A stretch of 64,000 bases of DNA, taken from positions 1 through 64,000 of the forward strand of contig MPUH01000255.1 in assembly GCA_001970955.1 (NCBI GenBank). The letters are read 5' to 3'. The DNA is from Stentor coeruleus. Its lineage: Eukaryota; Ciliophora; Heterotrichea; Heterotrichida; Stentoridae. A program made the position numbers and the translations under genes. Position 1 is the stretch's first letter. Every line of letters begins with the position of its first letter. Shown in pieces: positions 41,181-50,237 of the stretch. The notes beneath the pieces are model-generated. The model was not told the DNA's origin. It did no database searches and saw nothing but the letters and a program-made list of their open reading frames with translations.

Positions 41181-42812
41181 TTATAAAGAAATATCATTAT
41201 ATTTTTTAGGAGATACTATAAATGGGTGTTTTAGAAGTTCTTGAACTGTAGGTCTAAGATTAAAATCTCTTTGCAAGCATTTGTTAAGAAAATCTTTACA
41301 ATTGTCGCTGATATTATTAGGAATCATAGGAATTTCATTATAAATAGCAACTTTCATCATAAGCATAACTTGATTTTCTATATCATTCCAAGGGGGTTTT
41401 GCTGTGAGCATTTCAAGGACTACACATCCAAGTGACCATATATCAGCTTTTCTTCCATAACCTCCTTGTTTCATAACCTCAGGAGCCATCCATGGTAAAC
41501 TTCCTTTTATAGATTGGATATCTCCAGATTCAACTAAATCATTTTCATATTTTTTAGAACTCCCAAAATCACATAATTTGATTTTACCGTTAAAATCTAA
41601 AAGGATATTTTCGCTTTTTAAGTCTCTATGGATAATCCCATTTTCATGTAAAAAACGAATTCCTTTTAATATTTGTTTTGTATATGCTCGAACTGTTATT
41701 TCAGAAAGTCCTCCTAATAAATATAATAGTTTAGCTAAACTTCCTCCTGAGAGATATTCTATATACATACAGTAATTACCTTCTAGAATCTCACTTCCTA
41801 GGTATTTTATGATGTTTTTATGTTTGAGTTTTTTTAATATTCTGATTTCTTGGATTAAAGAATCGATAAAACGCTGTTGAGTCTCGTTGGCAGGGTTGTA
41901 GAATAGCTTTTTTACAGCAAAGATTTTCCCGGACTTTATATTCATAACTTTCATTACTTGACCAAAACCCCCTGAACCTATCAATTCTATCACCCGCCAT
42001 TGTATCTCTTTGCCGTTTATAGAATCGAACATTGGGTCTTTGTCTAGAAGTTTAATTTTTAAAGTATTATAAACAGCTATATTGGATGTTGTGTTTAACT
42101 CATCTATTATGTTTTCTATTGTATATTCACGGTTTAATGTTGAACCTTTAAAGCTTTGAAGATTATGAAGACTGTTCTCTGAGATAAGGCTACCAACTGT
42201 AGACTTTTTTGTAGTCTGTTTCCTCACGAAAGGTGAGTTGAATTTCTTTTGGCTTATGGAGTTTATTGAGATTATAGAAGATCGGACAGGTTTTACATCA
42301 TTTTCTAGTTCTGAGCTCCCATAGGAAGAGTCTAAATCTTTAGATTCAGGTAGTTCTGGGAATTTTTTTGTTGAAACAGTTTCGTTCTTAGTTGAGAGAT
42401 CTGAAGAGTAGTCTTTAATTCTAGGCCTAATCCGAATTCCTTTCATTTCTAATTGTTTAGGGCTTTGAACAGGAATGAGTTTAATCTTGGAATTTTCTAA
42501 ATAATTTTTTGACCTAATTTTAGGGATCAAGGCTCTAGACTGTTCTTCATAGTTATTAGGTTTATTTTTATAATTAAATCCTTTAAAAGTCATAATTTGG
42601 GTTGATAGTTTTCCTTTAGTAGAAGACCCTAGTAAAGTGTTAAGGCATTTAGTTGAGATTTTAAGATCTGGTGATGACATATGTGGAAGTTTTAAAAAAC
42701 TTTTAGGCTTGATTTGAGTTGTAGATATTGGCACACTTAGTCTTGGTGTGGTAAGAGTTTTAAGCATTGGGGATATATTGGCAGATGGATCTAATAAATT
42801 GTGTTTTTTCAT
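41181..42812 (-). CDS. MAP kinase kinase kinase-like (STE11/MEKK) kinase
   Basis: 543 residues. The N-terminal about 270 residues are Ser/Lys/Pro-rich, with no domain seen. The kinase domain at about 272-535 has the MEKK wording: WRVIELIGSGGFGQVMKV, FAVKKL, LKHKNIIKYLG, YLSGGSLAKLL, HRDLKSENILLD, KLCDFGSSK, GSLPWMAPEV and ADIWSLGCVVLEMLTAKPPW. All catalytic residues are present. MEKKs phosphorylate MAPKKs in stress and growth cascades. It is convergent with PKG, 67 nt between stops. Confidence 0.9.
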   Translation of the reverse strand: MKKHNLLDPSANISPMLKTLTTPRLSVPISTTQIKPKSFLKLPHMSSPDLKISTKCLNTLLGSSTKGKLSTQIMTFKGFNYKNKPNNYEEQSRALIPKIRSKNYLENSKIKLIPVQSPKQLEMKGIRIRPRIKDYSSDLSTKNETVSTKKFPELPESKDLDSSYGSSELENDVKPVRSSIISINSISQKKFNSPFVRKQTTKKSTVGSLISENSLHNLQSFKGSTLNREYTIENIIDELNTTSNIAVYNTLKIKLLDKDPMFDSINGKEIQWRVIELIGSGGFGQVMKVMNIKSGKIFAVKKLFYNPANETQQRFIDSLIQEIRILKKLKHKNIIKYLGSEILEGNYCMYIEYLSGGSLAKLLYLLGGLSEITVRAYTKQILKGIRFLHENGIIHRDLKSENILLDFNGKIKLCDFGSSKKYENDLVESGDIQSIKGSLPWMAPEVMKQGGYGRKADIWSLGCVVLEMLTAKPPWNDIENQVMLMMKVAIYNEIPMIPNNISDNCKDFLNKCLQRDFNLRPTVQELLKHPFIVSPKKYNDISL

Positions 42813-43410
42813 AGTATGATAAATATTATATTAGAGTATTTGATGAAATTATCATAGTTTTAGAAAATATTAAAGGAAAATTAGAAGATTATGAAGGATT
42901 GTGTAGGTTTTTAATGTTTTGTGATGGCAGCGGCTGATTTTAATTTAGAGTTGAAGGAGATTTGATATAAAATTGTGAAATTTAAAAGTTCAAGATGGGA
43001 ATTGGGTTGTTTGGAATAGTTTGCTAAAATTGAGAAACTCAATGAAAAAAAATTGGTTGTTATTGAGATTAAGTAATTGTATTAAGGAGATTAGGGTGAA
43101 GGTAAGTTTAGATTATGAATAAGCTGCTTTAGTATTAAAAATTATAGAAGATAATTAAATCCTAAAAACCCACCAAAACTATTACTATAACCATAACCTA
43201 TATCAAATCACAATATATTTTCTAATCTTATCCATCACAATAATCCAATACAAAACCTACACACCTAATCCATCATCCCAAATCTACCTCCTCCAAACCC
43301 AATCCTCATCAAAAAATCCAAACCTTTGACCAAATAATATTCTCTTATTCCAACACATTTTCATCTAAAAAAACTTAAACTCATTATCAAGTCAAAATGC
43401 TAATTAAATC
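42813..43410. other. divergent intergenic region with abrupt strand-bias switch
   Basis: The clearest case of the pattern. 42813-43140 is G-rich and almost without C on the + strand. From 43160 to 43400 it is C-rich and almost without G. No ORF. Two promoters likely lie here. Confidence 0.55.
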
Positions 43411-44391
43411 ATGTTAGAAAACCATGAAAAAAGCCTTCCTTATCCAAACCTTTCCGAAAAACCTCTGACAAACTCCTCTCTCCTCCATGAAAAAATTCTC
43501 AATCTCCAATCTGAAAATGCAAACCTAGAAAAAACCATAGTCCAACTTCGTCACGAGATCTCAAACCTAACCGAAAAGCGTAAATTCGACCTGATAACCC
43601 TAAATTCTGAGTCTATAACTTACAAATATCACGCTTTATCAACCGAATTATCCCGCTGTCTAGAAAACTCAGGATGCGAATTGACAAAATTCAGTAAAAG
43701 TTATGATCAAGCAATAAAAGCTCTTAACAACTGGGGAGATGGTTTTAACAAAATCATCTCATCTATGAAAAATCGCTTACTTCCAGCAAGTAAGCATAAT
43801 TTAGATTTTATGCATACAATTTTAGATGAATTATACAACCTAAGAGCCCAATTAACTATTGTACAAAATTATGTGGCTGTATTAGAATTTAATGAATCAT
43901 CTTTAAGAGATTCTATTAAAATGATTGATAAAAAAAACTTAACGTCAAGGTCGGTTAGTGTTAATAGAATTGATGAGATAAGTAAGGAAGATGGGGAAAT
44001 TAATAGAGGGAATAAAGATTTTGTATTGGATATAGCGCCTTGTGTTAAGATGAATGGGGATGATAGATTTGATGAGTTAAAATTGAAGATAAATAAATTG
44101 AAATTATCGCTTTGTAAGCTTAAGAATCAGAAGGATAGGGCTAAGATTGATAATGAAAGGCTACTTTTGCAATTGAAACAGACTAAAGAACAATTGGCAA
44201 TTGCTGAAGAATCAGCGTCTGGACGAGAAGTAAGTTTGGAAAATAAAGTTAAGGAACTTAATCAGATACTTTATAGGCTTAAAGAAAATCCTAAGATTGA
44301 AGAGATTGTTATTAAGTTTGAAGAAGAGTTAGCGAAGACTACGAAAAAACACTCGAGGACCAGATCTAATATTATAATATATAATAGGTGA
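43411..44391 (+). CDS. coiled-coil protein, 326 aa
   Basis: ATG 43411 to TGA. Coiled coil at about 27-55 (SENANLEKTIVQLRHEISNL) and again at about 210-310 (KLKINKLKLSLCKLKNQK, then LLLQLKQTKEQLAIAEES). Between them is a helical region with FNKIISSMKNRLLP. The last 15 residues are basic (KKHSRTRSN). No known domain. Structural or centrosomal/ciliary roles are common for such proteins but not shown here. Confidence 0.75.
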   Translation: MLENHEKSLPYPNLSEKPLTNSSLLHEKILNLQSENANLEKTIVQLRHEISNLTEKRKFDLITLNSESITYKYHALSTELSRCLENSGCELTKFSKSYDQAIKALNNWGDGFNKIISSMKNRLLPASKHNLDFMHTILDELYNLRAQLTIVQNYVAVLEFNESSLRDSIKMIDKKNLTSRSVSVNRIDEISKEDGEINRGNKDFVLDIAPCVKMNGDDRFDELKLKINKLKLSLCKLKNQKDRAKIDNERLLLQLKQTKEQLAIAEESASGREVSLENKVKELNQILYRLKENPKIEEIVIKFEEELAKTTKKHSRTRSNIIIYNR

Positions 44392-44426
44392 TGATTTGTA
44401 TATGATATAATAATCTATAAATATAA

Positions 44427-45390
44427 ATGCAAGAATCTTGCAGATGTCATTATTGTGATTGTAAAATCGAAATCATCAATTTCAAATCCTCAAGGTCCCT
44501 TGATTTCAATAAACTTATTGACCTAAGCCCTAACCTACAATGCAAATCTTCCTAATCCTAAACAATTTAAAACAATCTTTTATCCAGCACAATTGCTCTA
44601 ATTCACAATGTATCCAATGTTGTCTCAAAAATCTCTATCAAACATCTTATAATAATAACAGCATTATTAGTTTTAAAAGCTTTCAATATATTATAGAACA
44701 ATTATCACAGTCAATAAAAGTAGAAGATCCAATTCCTTTTATCTTCAAAATAATCCACAGGAATTCTAAAGCAAAATGTAATCCACAATGTTCATTACAT
44801 AATGTTTTCCCATTGTTTATAAGAGAACAATCATGTAGTTGTGATGTATTTTTTGGAACAATAGCAAATGATACATTTTTTTATGTTGAAGTCAATTTAT
44901 CTAATATTCTAAGACCAATATGTTCAGCTTATAGTGAATTTGTATTACCTCATCATGGTAATATAATAAATTTATTAGAGCTTTCAACTTTAAAGAAACA
45001 AAAATATCAATTTTCATTTACTCTTAAGAATGCTTTAATACAAAAAAATGTTGATTTTTTAAATGTCCAAAGGTTCCTTCGTGTGTATCAACTAAAATTA
45101 CTGTTAGACCAGATAATAAAGACTCATCTTTACTTATAATCAAATTCAATTGGACTAGTGTTGAAGAAAATACTTTTAATACTGCACAGATTTTGATTTG
45201 GTTCAAAGATCAGACTAATTTTTCTGAGTTTTCCAATTGTCCTGAAAGCTCTAGTTTGAGTTTAAAAACAATATATTTTACAAAAAATAATAAAGGTAAA
45301 GTTATAACTTTTCTCGATAATAGAATTTTCTTAGACAAAAGGTTCTATCAAAATATTGGTCAAGACTATAAGGATAAAATTATTTGGTGA
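44427..45390 (+). pseudogene. USP53/54-like deubiquitinase relative, frame-broken
   Basis: Reads as a shortened ubiquitin-specific-protease domain of the USP53/54 kind: LNNLKQSFIQHNCSNSQCIQ (after the Cys box), CNPQCSLHNVF, then CDVFFG (zinc finger half). Later come KCPKVPSCVSTKITV and FLDNRIFLDKRFYQNIG, which aligns with the last strands. Two shifts of one base are needed to join the blocks, near 44545 and in a T run near 45058. Neither is solved by a 15/16-nt intron. The expected Cys-box Cys is visible just before the first shift. A new loss or a sequence error are both possible. The C-terminal strand is missing, since the frame ends DKIIW. Confidence 0.5.
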
Positions 45391-45551
45391 AAATTATTGA
45401 TTGTAGACAAATGTAATTGGCTTAGAAATTTTGTATTTAAAATATTCAATATGTGAAGAAAATTTAATAAATTTTATGTGACAAATAACCAGGGTATAAT
45501 TTGTTTTTAAGGAGCTAGAAATAAGCAATTAATATAATATATATAATAATA

Positions 45552-45575
45552 CAGTAAAATCAGCTTAATAGAATC
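45552..45575 (+). repeat. left terminal inverted repeat
   Basis: About 24 bp pairing with 46751-46774, four mismatches. Starts CAGTA like pogo ends. Confidence 0.8.
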
Positions 45576-46750
45576 GCGGTTAATAAAATCAGCCGTATAT
45601 TATGATCAAAACTCGAAGAACGGAACCAAATTGAATTTTCCTTTATAAATATTCCGCATAAAATAATCAAAATTTCGGTTAATGTAGTCGAAAATTAAAA
45701 TTTTATTATAAATTTCAATCGGTTTAAACAACAAAAAAAAGATCTTAGTATAAATTTACTAAAGATAAAGTATTACCATTAGTGGTAAAATCTTAAAGCA
45801 AAAAGCCATGAAAATACCTGAATCATTAGGTAAATACGATTTTACACTATCAGATGGATGCTTTTCTCGGTGGAAAGAAATAATATAAATTTTGCAAAAC
45901 TATGGAGAAAAATCAGTGCTAATTTAACTTCAGCCAATGAATGGATACAAAATATTCTTCCAAGAATATCAGGCTGATGATATTTATAATGCAAATAAAA
46001 CCGCATTAATTATAGGGCAGCTCCAAGTTTTTCAATAAAATTTCGGGGAAAAATACTTCAAGATGAAACTCAGAAAGAACGTATAACAGGGCTTTATGCT
46101 GCAAAATGACTGGAAGCGAAAAGAAAAAACTGTTTGTTATTGGAAAAAGTAAAATGCCTAAATGCTTTAAAGGAGTTAAAAATTTGCCTGTTGCTTATGT
46201 TGTTAATAAAATGCATGGATAACTACAGCTCTTTTTAATGAATTTTTAAAAAATGAGATAATGAAATTAATCAAAAAAAGAAAATTTTACTGATAATCGA
46301 TAATTGTTCATCGGATTAATTAACCTATAATTTAGAGAATATCAAAGTTATATTTATTCCTCTAAACACCACATCAGTATCCACTCGACCAAAGGATTAT
46401 CAAAACCCTCAAAACCTTATATAGGAGTTCACTTGGCGATATTATAATTGAGAACATTGATAAAGGAGAAAATAATGCAGTTAAAATTATCAAGAGGGTT
46501 AACTTATTAAATGCATACCATATGCTTCTTAAAGCTTGGAACGAAATTAGTGGACAAACTATAGCGAATTGTTTTTAGAAAAGCTGGATTTTAGCAAAAT
46601 GAAGATTTTTCTTGCGATAAAAAAACTTACAGAGAAAATAGAGTTCAAATGAGAATCAATCAATATTTCAAGTAGTCAATAGAGTAAATAAGAATTTTAT
46701 AAAAATTCTGATTATAGAATCAGTTTATTGTGATCAAAAATACTGAAACT

Positions 46751-46774
46751 AATTCCATTAAACTGATTCTACTG
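46751..46774 (-). repeat. right terminal inverted repeat
   Basis: Reverse complement of the left end with four mismatches. Followed by TA. Confidence 0.8.
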
Positions 46775-46776
46775 TA

Positions 46777-47355
46777 TATAATATTCTCGATAATACCTGG
46801 TTTAAACTTTCAACCAAAAGAAGTTATCAAATCAGTAAAGGAAACTGGCTTGAAGTCATCATCTTTGCAATTCTAAAAAGATACATTCCCCGCTATGTTT
46901 TCTATGAAAATTCCCACATCACCCCTCAAACAAATTTGTCAAGTTTCGAAAAATCTTACATAGAATTATTATCATACAAAAGTGAAATTGGTGAAAACAT
47001 AGAAAATCTTATTCCTCAACTCTATATAATGAAAGATCAACTAAATTTTATGGACTTATTAAAACATTGTAATAGATGTTGCAATACCAGAATTTTTGGG
47101 GAAGAATGTATGATATGTGATTATTTAAGTGGAGACTGGATTTGTCTAAAATGTCAAGAATCAAATGAGTATATTTCAATGATATGTAAAAACTGCCATA
47201 ATAATCGAGTTTATATAGACTCAGACAATATTTGTAATTCTTGTGGCAAAATCAGTAAAAATGTAAATTATTGCAAATATTGTCCAAATTCAAAATGCAG
47301 TATTTGTAACAAAGAACTACTTTCACGTAAGCTTGTTTATTGTATAAACGATTAA
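46777..47355 (+). pseudogene. 3' part of a second USP-like gene with Cys-rich tail
   Basis: Starts abruptly at the transposon edge without an ATG and is open to TAA 47353-47355. The first 50 residues (NILDNTWFKLSTKRSYQISK, then ILKRYIPRYVFYEN) match the last strands of a USP domain, the same segment found at the end of the fragment left of the transposon (FLDNRIFLDKRFYQ). A Cys-rich tail follows, with eight C-x2-C-like pairs (CNRCC, CMIC, CLKC, CKNC, CNSC, CKYC, CSIC), probably zinc ribbons. The element thus sits beside, or within, a second partial copy. Could be expressed only if another start is used. Confidence 0.5.
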
Positions 47356-47452
47356 AAAAACTCAATTCCAAGCAATTGTGTGAAGTTTAATCATTCACTT
47401 TTATGTTTAGACTGCTAAAAATTTACTCAATATTAGATAATTAATTAGTTAA

Positions 47453-49372
47453 TTATGCACATATACTAAAATCTTTTATCAGCCAATCATGGGATAAAGC
47501 CTGATGTGGAAGGAGTCTTTCAGTAGGGTTTTTATTAAGAACTTTCTGAACAAAGTCCAAAGCTCTAGATGAAAAGTTTTTCCATACAGTTTCTTGATAG
47601 TTAATATCGAATTTTATTGTTTTTTCTATTATAACTTTTTTATCAGAATCATAAAAAGGTAGCTTACCTGTTATAAGTGAATAAGCTACAACACCTAAAC
47701 TCCACATATCAATTTGTGAATTATAACCTTGTCTTGCTAGCATTTCTGGAGCTGAATATCCTAAAGTTCCACATGTGATTTTCTGAATATTATCAGGGTA
47801 TGTATAAGTTGCAAGACCAAAATCTATGAGTTTTATATTCAAATCTTCTAAGCCATTAGCTAAAATAATATTCTCAGGTTTTATATCTCTATGAATAACC
47901 CCTACTGAATGTATATAAGATATAACTGTTAATATTTGCTTGACAATACTGGTTATAAGAATTTCTGATAACTCAGCTGAACGGATTTTATGTAAAAGTT
48001 CACCTCCAGGTATATATTCTAATACAAGCATAAGGTACTTTTGTGAATCAAAAACATCGATAAGTTTACATACATTAGGGTGGTCTAAAATCGATAAAAT
48101 TCTAATTTCATTTATCATAAGTTCACGTTCAAAACGATCAAGTTTTCGCTTTCTTATAACTTTAACTGCATATCTTGTATGAGTTTTTTTATTTATCCCA
48201 ATATAAACCTCAGAAAACTTCCCTAAACCAATTTTGTTTTCTAAAGTGTAATTATCTTTAAATTTTCTTATATTCCCAGCTAAACACAAAGCATCATACC
48301 ATCTGTTTTTTTTATCTTCTGAACGAAATGCTATAGAAATTCGTGAGTCGTATTGGGTACAATGGAAAATGTTTATAATAAAAACTTCAAATTTGCAGTC
48401 TTCTTTAAGATAACACCCTTTTAAGAAAATAACATCTTGAATGGATTTTGGTTTATTACAATTGAAAATAACGAGGAGATTTTTTCTTATGATACCGATG
48501 TGTTTTGATAAACTATGGTCGTGGAGGATGTATAAAGTTCCCATGTTGTCTTGTTTTTTTGAGGTTTTAAGAGTTTTTGTGTTGCAATTGAAATTTTTTG
48601 GAATTTTAAGCTGGGGGAAGTTGATGTTTGTCCAAAGGGTTTCTCTGAAGCCTTTAGTGAAAAGTGAAAGCATACTAGGAAAATCAGTTAAAAATTTTTC
48701 GAAGTCTTGAAGTGTCAGATAATTACGATTTTCACTGTATAGGGAAATGAGAATTTTTGAAATATCCTTTAGCGTAAGGTCTTTTAAGTCTGAATTGATT
48801 ATTTTCGTCAATTCCTGTATGAAATTTGTATAAGATTCCTCTTTCTGTGTAGGTATTCGAAGACTGTCTGAATTGTCAATATTTTTTTCTGTTTGATTTT
48901 TAAGTTTGCTTAACAGGGCTGGATAAAAGTTCAGAATCTATTTATAAAATACTGTGATTAGAAATTCTGATTCTGATAGTCTAAAGTCTTTATCGTAGTC
49001 GCATATAGTAAAAAATTTCCTTATTATATCTTTTGAATCACTTCTACAGCATGCTTCAAGAATATTTAAGAATTCATTAAATTCAATAAGACCGTCTTTG
49101 TTTATATCAAGAAGGTCAAATGCATGATCACCGATAATGCCCTAAATAATTTTTACTGGTAAGTTTATGAATGATAAAAAACTACTCTTTTCCATGTAAA
49201 CTGATGATGAATTTCTTAGAGCGATGTCTTTAAATAAGTGCTCTAGAATTTCAAATTCTTGTAGATTAACTTAATATCTCTTACATTTTAAACATGATAT
49301 TTTTGTACTTTCCATCCTTTGGCTGAGTCTGGAGTTAGCTTTAATAGTGTTTTTAGAACTGCATGATCCCAT
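47453..49372 (-). CDS. EF-hand/PH/Ser-Thr kinase, three 15-nt introns
   Basis: Start ATG 49370-49372 (MGSCSSKNTIK, acylation signal). Three 15-nt introns, each with an in-frame stop, lie in the 5' third. Spliced length is 624 residues. Domains: EF-hands at about 79-90 (DINKDGLIEFNE) and 115-126 (DYDKDFRLSESE), a possible third EF-hand-like stretch near 201-225, a PH domain at about 263-350 (GTLYILHDHSLSKHIGIIRK to RWYDALCLAG), and a kinase at about 360-620 (GLGKFSEVYIG, AVKVIRK, HRDIKPEN, DFGLA, SAPEM). This predicts Ca2+ sensing before and lipid binding next to a CAMK-like kinase, the reverse order of a CDPK. If introns are missed, only the PH and kinase parts are annotated. Confidence 0.8.
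48937..48951 (-). other. intron, 15 nt
   Basis: GTATTTTATAAATAG on the minus strand, phase 0, ends with an in-frame TAG. Confidence 0.8.
49142..49156 (-). other. intron, 15 nt
   Basis: GTAAAAATTATTTAG on the minus strand, phase 0, ends with an in-frame TAG. Lies just before the first EF-hand. Confidence 0.8.
49270..49284 (-). other. intron, 15 nt
   Basis: GTAAGAGATATTAAG on the minus strand, after codon position 1 (T|TT). Retention gives an in-frame TAA. Its removal links the MGSC start to the EF-hand region. Confidence 0.7.
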
Positions 49373-50237
49373 GAATAATGTTTTAATTAAATATTATAAG
49401 CTGCAATAGCCATTTATCATAAAATTATTTTTCTTATATACACCCTCAAAGTAAAAAATAGATCATCTAGTAAAATACACAATACAACCTTTAAAATATT
49501 TTCTTCTCTAATAGAGTAATCTAGAGTTTCTAAAATGAGTAATAAATGAATGATATCAGTCAAAAATCAAGTTTTAAACGAAAACTTTGGCTTGATTTTG
49601 TTTACAACTTTTAATTGAATATTTTTATACAAATTTATAAGTCTTTTTATAGTTGTTTTAGAAATCACTTAGATAAGGTATTAAATGAGTAGATTATATA
49701 TTACTTAAATTGAGTAAAAATATATTATTGTTTATATAATCAGAAAGCAATAAATGGCATTTTTATTAATTCATTGGAGTTTATGGTATTGACTAAATAT
49801 CATACATTTAGCAAATAAGTATAAAAAAAGCATAGATATACCAATTTATAAATTATATGTTTATAAGTAAATAGCAAAAATTTTATATACATTTTAACTC
49901 TATCATTCCTACTCAAATACTCAACCTATTAACTTTTATTATCATATATTTTTTCCCCTAATAATAAAAACCCTTTTATTCAACACCCATAAGTTTTTAA
50001 AATCAAAAATTCCAACTAATCCTAAATCAAAAACCAATTTAATCTATACAAAAATATCAAATAAGAATTTTATTATAAAAAAAAGTATCTTCATTATAAA
50101 CACATCTCCTAATTGTTTTCATATAATCCTTATGATCTCAAGCATATATCCACAAATAAATCTCTATATTCTACACACAAAATATCCAAATTACCTCTTA
50201 TTTTATAAGAATATTAGTTTATAAGTTTAATAAACAT
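49373..50237. other. divergent intergenic region, 865 bp
   Basis: No ORF. The last 350 bp before 50238 are C/T/A-rich and G-poor on the + strand. Otherwise plain AT-rich DNA. Confidence 0.45.

Larger units (their letters stand above)
45552..46774 (+). mobile_element. dead pogo/Tigger-like DNA transposon (Tc1/mariner superfamily)
   Basis: 1.22 kb with imperfect terminal inverted repeats. The left end starts CAGTAAAATCAGCTTAATAG. The right end in reverse complement starts CAGTAGAATCAGTTTAATGG, and about 20 of the first 24 bases agree. A TA dinucleotide flanks each end (45550-45551, 46775-46776), as expected for TA target duplication. Inside, the + strand reads as a CENP-B/pogo-type transposase in pieces: HTH part (SLGKYDFTLSDGCFSRWK), [22 protein letters not shown], then ILLIIDNCSSD and NIKVIFIPLNTTS (DDE region). 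Many stops and frame shifts interrupt it, so it is inactive. Subterminal blocks near both ends are also similar in direct orientation (TGATCAAAA). Confidence 0.85.

Noticed and set aside
45552-46774. Retroelement or virus-like element
   Set aside because: Inverted ends starting CAGTA, TA flanks and CENP-B/DDE transposase wording fit a pogo-type DNA transposon. No reverse transcriptase, capsid or long repeats seen.
46936-47355. Independent small zinc-ribbon gene
   Set aside because: The supposed start is a TTG, and the frame runs upstream through USP-like sequence to the transposon edge, so it is a 3' fragment.
47453-49372. UAA/UAG read as Gln in the kinase gene, i.e. a variant code
   Set aside because: All three in-frame stops lie exactly inside 15-nt GT...AG stretches, and conserved genes here (PEPCK, S19, H2A) end normally at TAG or TAA.
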